Shown: positions 35,449-46,594 of the stretch, in pieces | Numbering within the stretch: position 1 is the first letter of the stretch | Layout: each line of letters starts with the position of its first letter | NCBI GenBank assembly: GCA_034436355.1 | Contig: DAOTVQ010000030.1 | Coordinates: forward strand, 88,687-152,686 | Length of the DNA: 64,000 bases | DNA from: CP2-2F sp034436355 | Lineage (GTDB): Bacteria; Chloroflexota; Anaerolineae; Aggregatilineales; UBA2796 | Direction: 5' to 3' | Made by a program: the position numbers and the translations under genes | Notes under the pieces: generated by a model | Told to the model about the DNA's origin: nothing | Seen by the model: the letters and a program-made list of their open reading frames with translations, nothing else | Database searches by the model: none

Positions 35449-36350
35449 CGCAGCCCCGAATGCGTCATGGTACTCATCACTTGGCTTTGCAAAAAGATGA
35501 AGATGATCAGGTTGGGCAAGAACATGATCAGCGCAGCGGCGGCGGCAATGCCCTGCCCGGCAACGGCGTTCGCGCCTGTCGTTGTGGTGGTCAGTGTGGT
35601 CAGGTAAAAAGCAAACGTCCGCAAGTTTTCGTGGTTGATGTACAGCGCGGAGGTATCCGCATTGTTCCACGCCGCCTGAAAGGTGAGGATCGCAATGGTG
35701 GCAAGCGCCGGGCGGATCAAGGGCAAGATGATGCGCCAATAAATCTGCCAATCGGCGGCGCCATCAATACGCGCTGCCTCAATCACCTCATCAGGGACGC
35801 CATCTATGAACTGCTTGAGCAAAAACAGCCCAACAGGCAGCGCTAGGACGGGCAAAACATGCACCCAAAAGGTATCGAGCAGGTTCAGCCGTTCAATCAC
35901 CAAAAAGCGCGGAATGGTGACGGCAATCGGCACAAACATGAGCGCCACATTGTTAATGGCAAACAGAGTGCGCTTGAGTCCGAAGCGCTTTTTAGAGAGC
36001 GCGTAGGCTGCCATGCTGGAGACCACGATAGACGCTGCAACCGTGGCAAGCGTGATCAGCACACTGTTGAACAAATAGCGGCTGACGGGAACGCCGGAAC
36101 TGGACATCCGTGAGAACAGATCGGTGAAGTTTTTCAGCGTTGGGTTAATCACGAAAAAGCGCGGCGGATAGGCAAACAGTTCGTCCGGCGGCTTGAAGGC
36201 GCTGGAAAAGATGAAGATGATCGGCAGCAGCATCAGGGCGGATAGCGGCAACAGCAGGATATAAAACTTTAGCTGACTGACGTGAAACCCGCGTGGATTG
36301 ATGCCCACATTGTGCAGTCGGTTAAACCGATGGCTTTTGCGCTTGCTCAT
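35445..36350 (-). CDS. Carbohydrate ABC permease, MalG-type (first pair)
   Basis: 301 residues, six helices, EAA loop VIEAARIDGAADWQIYWRIILP. The N-terminal basic segment (SKRKSHRFNRLHNVGI) precedes helix 1. It follows the partner permease by 6 bp and overlaps the NHL-YIP1 gene by 4 bp (ATGA). It belongs with the 963-residue binding protein encoded two genes upstream. Confidence 0.92.
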
Positions 36351-36356
36351 AGCGGC

Positions 36357-37302
36357 TCATGCCTCACTGCCAAACAAGCGGTTGGAAATGCGCGTGAAGA
36401 ACAGCACCATCAACAGCAAGACCACCGAAACGGCGGCAGCATAGCCCATCTCGTAGCGCAGAAAGCCATAATCCTCAATGTGATTGACGATGAGCTGCCC
36501 GGCATAGCGCGGTGTTGGGTTGCTGCCCGAAAGCGTCACGCCGATGGCGCCCGCCTGAAAGGTGCCAACAATCGCCATCACCGCGCCAAAGAGCATTTGC
36601 GGCTTCATGGATGGGATGGTGATGAAGAAAATCTCTTGCCAGCGGCTTTTCATGCCATCTAGTGCAGCCGCCTCATAAAGTTCGGGGTTAATCTCTAGGA
36701 TGCCTGCCAGCATTGCCAAGAACCCAATGCCCATGCTGCTCCATAGGGTGACCACAATCATGATCGGCATCAGATACTGTGGCGATTGCAGCCATTGGAT
36801 CGGCTCTTGGATCAGCCGCAGACTCATCAGAAAGCTGTTCAGATAGCCGCTTTGGTCACCGCTAAAGAGCGTTTTCCAGACGACTGCCATCGCCACGCCC
36901 GCCGTCATAGAGGGCGAGTAGAGGATCAGGGCAAAGATGGTGCGTGGAAATTTGGGCAACTGTGCCAGCACCCATGCCAGAAAAAAAGCGAGCGCATAAC
37001 CGCCTGGACCTACAATCACCGCGAATTGGATGGTGTTGGGCAGCACATAACGCATAAAAGTATCATCTTGCGTCACCAATGTGATGTAGTTACGCAGCCC
37101 AATGAATTGCGGCGGCTGGATGGTATCGAAGAAGGTGAAGGAAAGCAGCAGTGCTGCCAGCACCGGCACCACGATGAAGATGATGAACAACAGCCCATAC
37201 AGCGACAGGAAGGCGTAGGCACTCCCTTCTTTGTTCAGCCAAGCACGCAAGATGTTTTTGCTGCGCGGGCGCGTGGTGCTGGCGGGCAGCATTAGCATAG
37301 TC

Positions 37303-37313
<11 letters not shown>
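36357..37313 (-). CDS. Carbohydrate ABC permease, MalF-type (first pair)
   Basis: 318 residues counted from GTG 37311-37313, which overlaps the upstream stop by 11 bp; ATG codons at 37298 and 37292 are alternatives. EAA loop: LYEAAALDGMKSRWQEIFFITIP. Helix 1 is SAYAFLSLYGLLFIIFIVVPVLAALLL, followed by the family FTFFDTIQPPQFIGLRNY segment. Located directly behind the giant binding-protein gene, it presumably receives its cargo. Confidence 0.92.
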
Positions 37314-40194
<2,881 letters not shown>

Positions 40195-40239
40195 CACCAA
40201 TTCTCCGTCTTAAGGGTGTAATCTTGATTTTATAACTAT

Positions 40240-40270
40240 AAAAAGGGAACGCTGCTCGGGCAACGTTCCC
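40240..40270 (-). terminator. Intrinsic terminator/attenuator after the first binding-protein gene
   Basis: On the minus strand an 11-bp stem GGGAACGTTGC/GCAGCGTTCCC (one G-U pair, 4-nt loop CCGA) is followed at once by TTTTTATAG. A strong Rho-independent terminator that should limit read-through into the rest of the cluster. Confidence 0.85.
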
Positions 40271-40286
40271 ACCTGCACAAGCGCGC

Positions 40287-41654
40287 TTATTTGGATAGTT
40301 CAGCGCGGGCGTCATCCAAAATCTTATTGGCAAAGGTTTCCAACTGCGCGGCGTAGTCCTCGTACTTGAAGGTGCCGGCTGTGGCGTTGGCAAACATAAA
40401 CCACATATTCACGTCTTTGTTCTCACCAATATCAATGCCGGGCTTGCCTTCCCAACGGGCGTTGATGTAGCCGGGGACGATCTTCGCCAGCGACTCGATC
40501 AGGCTGTTATCCAGCGACTCCAGCGCCTTGCGGAGACCAGGACGCTCTCCCACAAAAGACATATACAGGTCTATGGACGCAGGGTTGACCGAAACAGGCA
40601 TTCTGGTTATCACGCGCCCTGCCGCCTTGGCAAGCTCAGCCTCTTGGGCATACCCTTCGGGCGAGAAAGACATCCATTTGGCGAAAGCATAGGCTGCCTC
40701 AAGGTTAGGCGCGGTGTTGGAGACGACCAGAATATCCGCCACCAACGCTTGGTTACCGCCTGGGATGCCCATGAAATCCCACTCGAAGGTTGCTCGCTCA
40801 GCATAGCTTGGCACTGCCCAACCGCCATCCCAGCGCACACCGACTTCTTGGTTCAAGAACAGTTCCCAAGGCCCTTGCGATTTGAAGGCAGATTTTTGCT
40901 CATCTGTTAAGCCTTGCCATGTGTAGGGCTTCATCTCGCCCGACTTTGCCAAGCCCGCCTTGAAAGCAGCCGCGTTGTAGTTCATATATGTGCCGTCAAA
41001 GCTGAACCACTTCAGGTTGCTATCCTGCGTGTTAGGATACCAACCCTGAATGAACTCCATTTCATCCAGCCCTAAAATGCCGCGCTGGACGTTGGTCAGT
41101 GCTGTGGTTGCCGCAAAGAAGTCATCCACTGAGACACCGTACTCAGGCGCATCCTGATTGGCTGCCTCGAACAGGTCTTTGTTCACAAAATAGCCCATCA
41201 CGAACTGCGCCGTAGGCAAGCCCAACACCTTACCAGAGTAAGTGACGGCATCGCGCAGCACCTGCGGAACATTCTGCCAATCAGCATCGTTCTGCACCAG
41301 CTCGGTTAGGTCAGCCGCCCAACCGTTCTTGATGTAAAGCGGTGTGTTATCTGCCATGAACACATCGGGCAGGCTGCCTCTGGCGGCATAGTTGGTCAGT
41401 TTTTCATCCCAACGTCCCTCACCAGACATATCCACGAACTCAATGGTGACATTCGGATTGGCGCTCATGTAGGCAGCCACCAATTGGCGCTGAAGGTTAT
41501 TTTCTTCTTCCGTGCCAAGGTTCCAGTTGGCATAGCGCAAGGTGATGGTTTGCGCTTTTGCAGGTGTGGCAACGGCAAAGGCACCATAGGCTGCCAGCCC
41601 AAGGGCGAGCATAAAGACGAAGGCAACGTTGATAGATTTTGCTAAGGGGTTCAT
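40287..41654 (-). CDS. Extracellular sugar-binding protein leading the glucan cluster
   Basis: 455 residues. Signal peptide INVAFVFMLALGLAAYGAFAVATPAKAQ, cleavage near residue 34. The mature N-terminus ITLRYANWNLGTEEENNLQRQ and the ARGSLPDVFMADNTPLYIKNGW segment are typical of family-1 sugar-binding proteins. It is the first gene after the promoter and palindromic operator at 41826-41881 and is followed by a strong terminator, so it should be the most abundant product of the cluster. Ligand likely a beta-gluco-oligosaccharide, inferred from the linked GH144, GH94 and GH35 genes. Confidence 0.92.
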   Translation of the reverse strand: MNPLAKSINVAFVFMLALGLAAYGAFAVATPAKAQTITLRYANWNLGTEEENNLQRQLVAAYMSANPNVTIEFVDMSGEGRWDEKLTNYAARGSLPDVFMADNTPLYIKNGWAADLTELVQNDADWQNVPQVLRDAVTYSGKVLGLPTAQFVMGYFVNKDLFEAANQDAPEYGVSVDDFFAATTALTNVQRGILGLDEMEFIQGWYPNTQDSNLKWFSFDGTYMNYNAAAFKAGLAKSGEMKPYTWQGLTDEQKSAFKSQGPWELFLNQEVGVRWDGGWAVPSYAERATFEWDFMGIPGGNQALVADILVVSNTAPNLEAAYAFAKWMSFSPEGYAQEAELAKAAGRVITRMPVSVNPASIDLYMSFVGERPGLRKALESLDNSLIESLAKIVPGYINARWEGKPGIDIGENKDVNMWFMFANATAGTFKYEDYAAQLETFANKILDDARAELSK

Positions 41655-41825
41655 TTTTTATCTCCTGATAAACCGAGTAAATGTTGGACAAGTGGTGATC
41701 AAGCGCTGTCCCGATTAAGTTTTAACCTATGCCGCTGATATGTGTATCCCTGCTATCCCACCTCCTTCCTCAACCGTATGTCATGGTTCGCCTTGTGATC
41801 GGCTTTGCAACAAACAAAAGTTGTT

Positions 41826-41845
41826 GAAGTGAAAGGTTTCACTTC
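41826..41845. promoter_or_regulatory. 20-bp perfect palindromic operator in front of the glucan cluster
   Basis: GAAGTGAAA-GG-TTTCACTTC, a perfect inverted repeat with the TGAAA-NN-TTTCA core typical of LacI-family operators. It begins 7 bp downstream of the minus-strand -10 box and so covers the transcription start. The LacI protein at 27138 is the likely binder. Confidence 0.7.
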
Positions 41846-41852
41846 TCTCTAG

Positions 41853-41881
41853 AAAGTAGCGCAACTACTTTTGATTGTCAA
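41853..41881 (-). promoter_or_regulatory. Promoter of the glucan-utilisation cluster
   Basis: Minus strand TTGACA (41876-41881), 17-bp spacer, TACTTT (41853-41858). The predicted leader before the first start codon at 41654 is about 190 nt; no clear riboswitch was recognised in it. Confidence 0.65.
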
Positions 41882-41985
41882 GTGCTCAGCGCAAGCGAAA
41901 GCCTTCTCGAAACGACGGGTTGATTGTGCGGATGCCACGCCATTTGGCACGGCTAAGTGGGTTGCTGAGAAAGTGCAGAGGAGAT

Positions 41986-42057
41986 GCTCCCGGAGGGATT
42001 CGAACCCCCGACGCCAAGTTCCGAAGACTTGCGCTCTATCCCCTGAGCTACGGGAGC
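41986..42057 (-). tRNA. tRNA-Arg (anticodon TCG)
   Basis: 72-nt cloverleaf on the minus strand. The acceptor stem GCTCCCG pairs with CGGGAGC, the D-arm is GCTC...GAGC, and the anticodon stem CAAGT/ACTTG encloses loop CTTCGGA (anticodon TCG, reading CGN arginine codons). The T-arm is GGGGG-TTCGAAT-CCCTC. The CCA end is not encoded. A good promoter lies just upstream (42069-42097). Confidence 0.96.
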
Positions 42058-42068
42058 GGATGCGCCGA

Positions 42069-42097
42069 ATCTTAGCTGCCTCTCGGCAAAAAATCAA
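42069..42097 (-). promoter_or_regulatory. Promoter of the tRNA-Arg gene
   Basis: Minus strand TTGATT (42092-42097), 17-bp spacer, TAAGAT (42069-42074), ending 12 bp before the tRNA 5' end. Confidence 0.65.
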
Positions 42098-42164
42098 GCC
42101 ATCTGTTAGCAAACCGATATGCTTGCGCGCCAATTCACAATCGCCAAGTGCGCGACCTGTAGGG

Positions 42165-42170
42165 TATACT
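42165..42170 (+). promoter_or_regulatory. Possible -10 box for the DprE1-like gene
   Basis: TATACT about 50 bp before the TTG start at 42220; no -35 hexamer at a good distance. GGAGG follows at 42207-42211. Confidence 0.35.
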
Positions 42171-42219
42171 AAAATGCGTTGTGCTGTAAAAGCGTAGCCG
42201 AAGGATGGAGGCATAAGCG

Positions 42220-43554
42220 TTGAGCCGCAGCTATCAATCATGGGGAAACTACCCCAAAGCCAAACAACAGCGTGTGATCCCGATTCACTGGCGCGACGCC
42301 CTGCCCGACCTGCAAACAATTGAAGGCAGCCTGCTGCCCTACGGCTATGGGCGCAGCTATGGCGATAGCTGCCTGAACGAAAACGGCACCCTGCTGGACA
42401 TCACACCACTGAACCGCTACATCGCCTTTGACGCCGAAAATGGCGTCATCCGCTGTGAAGGCGGCGTGCTATTTGCCGATTTGCTGAATTACATCGTGCC
42501 GCGCGGCTGGTTTTTGCCCACCACGCCCGGCACAAAGTTCGTCTCGGTTGGCGGCGCCATCGCCAACGATGTGCATGGCAAAAATCACCATGTGGCAGGC
42601 ACCTTCGGCAGGCACGTCGCACGCTTTGAACTGCTACGCTCTGACGGCAGTCGCCTGATTTGCTCACCCACCGAAAACGCCCAGTTGTTCCGCGCCACCA
42701 TTGGCGGGCTAGGCTTGACGGGCATCATCCTATGGGCAGAGTTCAGGTTGCGGCGCATTCAAGGTCCCTACATCGCGCAGGAAAAAATCCGCTTTGGCGG
42801 CATTGATGAGTTTTTCGACATCAGCGAGGCATCCGATAAAGACTACGAGTATACCGTTGCTTGGGTAGATTGCGTCAGCGGCGGCGATAAGTTGGGGCGC
42901 GGCATCTTCATTCGTGGCAACAACGCATGGCATCACAGGCTGCCCGGCAAGAGCGCGACACCTAAGACGCTGCTCACCGCACCCTTCGATCTGCCGTCCT
43001 TTGCCCTGAACCTGCACACGGTGCGCGCCTTTAACGAGGTCTACTACCATGCGCTGCTCACCAAAGTGCAGCGCAAAATTGTGCCGTATGATCCATTTTT
43101 CTACCCGTTGGATATGATCAACGAGTGGAATAAGTTCTACGGGAACGCGGGCTTTTTGCAATACCAATTCGTGGTGCCATACGCCAGTGATCGCGGCGCG
43201 ATCAAAGAGATTCTGCGCCAGATCAGCACATCGGGCGTGGTGTCTTTCCTGGCTGTGCTAAAAGTCTTTGGCGATCTCAAATCGCCGGGCATGTTATCTT
43301 TCCCGCGTCCGGGCGTAACTTTGGCGCTCGATTTTCCCTATCGCGGCGCGCCAACCCTGCGCCTGCTGGATCGTCTGGATCAGATCGTGCGCGAGTGCGG
43401 CGGCGCCATCTATCCGGCAAAGGATGCACACATGTCGCCACAGATGTTTGAGGCATCCTTCCCGAATTGGCGGGAGTTCAGCCCACACATTGACCCTAAA
43501 TTTTCATCCAGTTTCTGGCGGCGTGTGATGCAGCAGCCTGCCAGCGGCAAATAA
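42220..43554 (+). CDS. DprE1-like FAD-dependent polyprenyl-phosphoryl sugar 2'-oxidase
   Basis: 444-residue FAD oxidoreductase of the vanillyl-alcohol-oxidase/PCMH fold, starting at TTG 42220 behind GGAGG. The flavin-binding segment has PYGYGRSYGDSCLNENG, and GGAIANDVHGKNHHVAGTFGRHV matches the DprE1 motif around its conserved His. DprE1 oxidises decaprenyl-phospho-ribose at C2; an SDR (DprE2) reduces it to arabinose. The SDR encoded 12 bp downstream makes the pair complete. Lactone oxidases such as L-gulonolactone oxidase share the fold but not the VHGKNHH context. In a non-actinobacterial host the product could be another polyprenyl-linked pentose for a surface glycan. Confidence 0.85.
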   Translation: MSRSYQSWGNYPKAKQQRVIPIHWRDALPDLQTIEGSLLPYGYGRSYGDSCLNENGTLLDITPLNRYIAFDAENGVIRCEGGVLFADLLNYIVPRGWFLPTTPGTKFVSVGGAIANDVHGKNHHVAGTFGRHVARFELLRSDGSRLICSPTENAQLFRATIGGLGLTGIILWAEFRLRRIQGPYIAQEKIRFGGIDEFFDISEASDKDYEYTVAWVDCVSGGDKLGRGIFIRGNNAWHHRLPGKSATPKTLLTAPFDLPSFALNLHTVRAFNEVYYHALLTKVQRKIVPYDPFFYPLDMINEWNKFYGNAGFLQYQFVVPYASDRGAIKEILRQISTSGVVSFLAVLKVFGDLKSPGMLSFPRPGVTLALDFPYRGAPTLRLLDRLDQIVRECGGAIYPAKDAHMSPQMFEASFPNWREFSPHIDPKFSSSFWRRVMQQPASGK

Positions 43555-43566
43555 GGCGGAATTTCT

Positions 43567-44301
43567 ATGAAGGTGATGATCATCGGCGCGACATCAGCCA
43601 TCGCGCATGAGGTGAGTCGGTGCTTTGCTGCCGATAACGCGGCGCTCTTTTTGGTGGCGCGTAGCGCGGAAAAGCTGGCAGCAGCGGCAGATGATTTGAA
43701 GGTGCTAGGTGCGGCACAGGTAGAGACCTACTGCGCTGATCTGGCAGACCTCAGCACGCACACCGCGCTGATCGAGGCGGGCAAAGCGGCGCTCGGCGGT
43801 ATAGATGCCGTCCTGATCGCGCATGGTGTATTAGGCGATCAACAGGCGGCACAGCAGAGCGTTGAGGCGACGCTTGAACTCTTCAACGTGAACGCGGTCA
43901 GCTACATCTCACTGCTGACGCTGCTTGCTAACCATTTTGAGGCGCAGAGGCAAGGCAGCCTCGCGGTGATTGGCTCGGTAGCGGGCGAGCGCGGGCGCGG
44001 CAGCAACTACATCTACGGCGCGGCAAAGGGCGCTGTGGCGCTTTTCGCGGGCGGTGTGCGGAATCGCTTGGCAAAGGTTGGTGTTGCGGTGGTCACCGTC
44101 AAGCCCGGCTTTGTGGATACACCCATGACGGCAGGCATGAAGAAGAATCTGCTGTTTGCCAAGCCTGCACAGGTTGGCAAGCGCATTTATGCCGCCATGC
44201 TGAAGGGTGAGGATATCGTCTACACACCGCCGTTCTGGATGCTGATCATGTTCATCATCCGCAACATTCCCGAACGCATCTTCAAGAAGTTGAAGCTGTA
44301 A
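43567..44301 (+). CDS. DprE2-like short-chain dehydrogenase
   Basis: 244-residue SDR. Cofactor loop GATSAIAHEVSRCF, AHGVLGD in place of the NAG motif, catalytic Ser in VIGSVAGERGRGSN and Tyr/Lys in YIYGAAKGAV. A C-terminal hydrophobic helix with basic end (FWMLIMFIIRNIPERIFKKLKL) would hold it at the membrane next to a lipid-linked substrate, as in DprE2. Coupled to the DprE1-like gene (12 bp gap), it most likely completes the 2'-epimerisation of a polyprenyl-phospho-pentose. Confidence 0.82.
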   Translation: MKVMIIGATSAIAHEVSRCFAADNAALFLVARSAEKLAAAADDLKVLGAAQVETYCADLADLSTHTALIEAGKAALGGIDAVLIAHGVLGDQQAAQQSVEATLELFNVNAVSYISLLTLLANHFEAQRQGSLAVIGSVAGERGRGSNYIYGAAKGAVALFAGGVRNRLAKVGVAVVTVKPGFVDTPMTAGMKKNLLFAKPAQVGKRIYAAMLKGEDIVYTPPFWMLIMFIIRNIPERIFKKLKL

Positions 44302-44303
44302 CC

Positions 44304-44684
44304 ATGCGGGCGCGTCTTCGTCTGTTACTTTGGCTAGGGCTGCTCATGCTGGTGAGCGCTTGCGCGCCGTGGCGTGCGCTGGTCGTCTTTGAGAACAAAT
44401 CTGAGTGCGGCGGTGCCATTGCCATCCGCCTGACCAACGAACGCACGAACGAGGTGATCCGTGAAAGCGTTCCAGAGGGTGAGCGCCGCGAAATTGAGGT
44501 GAAGGCGGACGATTGGTACGCCTACATCGTGGATTTCACCGCAGCCGGGCGCACTGCGGATAATTTCCGCTGCACCTCTCTGCAAGAGGGCAGGCTGCGG
44601 ATTCCGCAAGGCAGCGTGCCGCAAGTGTTCGTGCTGCAATCGCAGCGCCAAACGGCTGTGCCAACGGCAACCTCAACGCCCTAA
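44304..44684 (+). CDS. Small lipoprotein of unknown function
   Basis: 126 residues with a lipoprotein signal (LLLWLGLLMLVSACAPW, Cys ~21). The mature part forms a short beta-rich domain (LVVFENKSECGGAIAIRLTNERTN) and ends in a Thr/Pro-rich tail. Two further Cys (in SECGG and FRCTS) may form a disulphide. It begins 2 bp after the SDR stop, so it is translated with the DprE1/DprE2-like pair. No family recognised. Confidence 0.7.
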   Translation: MRARLRLLLWLGLLMLVSACAPWRALVVFENKSECGGAIAIRLTNERTNEVIRESVPEGERREIEVKADDWYAYIVDFTAAGRTADNFRCTSLQEGRLRIPQGSVPQVFVLQSQRQTAVPTATSTP

Positions 44685-44696
44685 CCATGCGGGCTG

Positions 44697-44705
44697 TGCT
44701 ATAAT
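44697..44705 (+). promoter_or_regulatory. Extended -10 promoter for the dynamin operon
   Basis: TGCTATAAT, a perfect extended -10 (TATAAT at 44700-44705), 48 bp before the ATG at 44753. Confidence 0.65.
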
Positions 44706-44752
44706 CTTCTATGCGGCATCCGCTGCATACATAAGGATTGTAGGACACACGC

Positions 44753-46582
44753 ATGAACGCTATTCTGAGCGCGGAAAAACCGTCTCTGCTGACGCGCTAT
44801 GATACGCTGCGCCGCAAGCAACGCGAAGTGCTTACGGCAACGGTGGATACACTGGGCAAGGTAGACGGCTTGCCTGAAGAACAGCTTGCCCAAGCCCGTG
44901 ATGCGCTCTTTCACGCCGATCATCCCTATCTGTGCGTGTTGGTCGGCGCCTTCAACAGCGGCAAAAGCAGCCTGATCAATGCGCTGATCGGCGCGCCCGT
45001 GCTGAACGTTGGCGCCACACCAACCACCAACCGCATTGCCATTTTGCGCTATGGCGAGTCGCTCCAAACGCTTGCCGGCGGCGACTCAGATACCGTTTTT
45101 CATCCTGCGCCGTTGTTGCAGCGCGTCAGCTTTGTGGATACGCCCGGCTTGGACTCAGTCTTTAAGGGGCATGATGAGGCGACACGCGCCTTTTTACACC
45201 GCGCCGATCTGGTGCTGTTGGTGATGTTGGCAACACAGGCAATGTCTGCCAGCAGCCTGAGCGATATGCAGAAATTACGCGCTTATGGCAAACGCCTGAT
45301 CGTGGTCATCAACCAAATTGACCTGATCGAGCCAAGCGAACGTGAGGCAGTCCGTAACTTTGTGGTGGAACAGGGCAAATTAGCACTGGGCGAAGCACCG
45401 CACGTCTGGTTGGTCTCTGCCAAGTGGGCAAGCGAAGCAGGGCGCAGCACACCACGCGATGCAGAGCAGTGGGCAGCCAGCGGCTTTGATCAACTTGAGG
45501 CGTATTTTAGTCAGGCGTTGGGCGATGCCGAGCGCGTGCGCCAAAAGCTGGAGACGCCGCAACACATCATGCGGAATGTGATGAGTGCCGCCAACGCCCA
45601 AGTTGCCGCGCAGCAGGATGCCCTTGCCGAATATCGCCGTTCGGCTGCCAATGTGCGCGGTCAGATTGAGGCGGCACTCCGTGAACAAGAAGCAGCCGCT
45701 AGGGAAATCAGCGCCGAGATTGACGCTAAGTTCAGCGAGTCTGTGCGGCGCGGACAGACAGCCATTCGTGAGGTTTTCCGCTGGGGCAAGGCATTTTCGC
45801 TTGCCTTTGGCGGCTTAGGTGAGGTGATCGGCATTGCACGGCTCTTTCGGCGCTTCGGCGCGCAGACTCATGCCCAGAACGCCTTCACACAGCACAAGGT
45901 GGATGAGCCGCTGATGCAAATTCCCGCCATCGCGGATCGGCTTGCGCCGCGCCTTGAAGGGCGTGACATCCGCGATGTGGAAGACCTTGTCCTCTATACC
46001 AAGCAAGAGTTGGAACGGCTGCCCGGCGCCTTGCAAGCAAAGGTGATCGGTACGCTGAACGCACCACAGAGCTATGAGCGTGCCATCCTGAAAAGCGCAC
46101 GTGACGACTTGCAGCAGCGCCTAGAGCAGGCGCGCACCACCGAGTTTAAGACCATTGATAACGCGGTGCGAAACACAATCGTCACCCTGAGCGTATATGT
46201 GCTTATCGTGGTGTTGATCAGCTTGTTCCTGATCGTGACGGCAGCCGCCACCGGCGCAGATGCAGGTGTTTGGTTGCTCTCGGTGCTGATGCTGCTGGCG
46301 CTGGTCTTGGGTGGCATCAGCGTGATGCCGCTGCGCGGGATGTTCATGGCGAACGCCTATGCCCGCCGCATGGAGGCGGTGCGAACAAGTTATCAGGATG
46401 TGCTTGGCAAGGCAGCCGCTGATCAGATTGCTTATGGGCGGCAAATGCGGCAAGATGCCGTCGCGCCATTTTTGCGGATGGTTGAATCGCAGCTTTCGCA
46501 GGCAGATGCAGTGAAAGCGGAATTGGCACAGCACGAACAAGCGCTGACTGCCCTTGAGTCTGAACTTGGCACGCTGCGCTAG
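44753..46582 (+). CDS. Bacterial dynamin-like GTPase 1
   Basis: 609-residue dynamin-superfamily GTPase. G1 P-loop GAFNSGKSSL (~68), G2 Thr in GATPTTNRIA, G3 DTPGLDS, G4 NQIDLIEP. A long helical middle region (~270-460; EYRRSAANVRGQIEAALREQE) forms the stalk. Two hydrophobic helices (~478-530: VYVLIVVLISLFLIVTAAATG; LLSVLMLLALVLGGISVM) act as paddle or membrane anchor, and a C-terminal coiled coil returns (QLSQADAVKAELAQHEQALTALE). Such proteins bind and remodel membranes, and some protect against phage or membrane damage. It is the same length as the second dynamin encoded at 48418; paired bacterial dynamins often act together. Confidence 0.92.
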   Translation: MNAILSAEKPSLLTRYDTLRRKQREVLTATVDTLGKVDGLPEEQLAQARDALFHADHPYLCVLVGAFNSGKSSLINALIGAPVLNVGATPTTNRIAILRYGESLQTLAGGDSDTVFHPAPLLQRVSFVDTPGLDSVFKGHDEATRAFLHRADLVLLVMLATQAMSASSLSDMQKLRAYGKRLIVVINQIDLIEPSEREAVRNFVVEQGKLALGEAPHVWLVSAKWASEAGRSTPRDAEQWAASGFDQLEAYFSQALGDAERVRQKLETPQHIMRNVMSAANAQVAAQQDALAEYRRSAANVRGQIEAALREQEAAAREISAEIDAKFSESVRRGQTAIREVFRWGKAFSLAFGGLGEVIGIARLFRRFGAQTHAQNAFTQHKVDEPLMQIPAIADRLAPRLEGRDIRDVEDLVLYTKQELERLPGALQAKVIGTLNAPQSYERAILKSARDDLQQRLEQARTTEFKTIDNAVRNTIVTLSVYVLIVVLISLFLIVTAAATGADAGVWLLSVLMLLALVLGGISVMPLRGMFMANAYARRMEAVRTSYQDVLGKAAADQIAYGRQMRQDAVAPFLRMVESQLSQADAVKAELAQHEQALTALESELGTLR

Positions 46583-46594
46583 AGGAGTGACGCC

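Noticed and set aside
35449..35751. N-terminal extension of the NHL-YIP1 protein
   Set aside because: It is an out-of-frame reading of the upstream permease; a signal peptide begins at ATG 35448 in an ATGA junction.
41871..42197. Open frames spanning the tRNA-Arg region
   Set aside because: They run through a complete tRNA cloverleaf and its promoter and lack ribosome sites.
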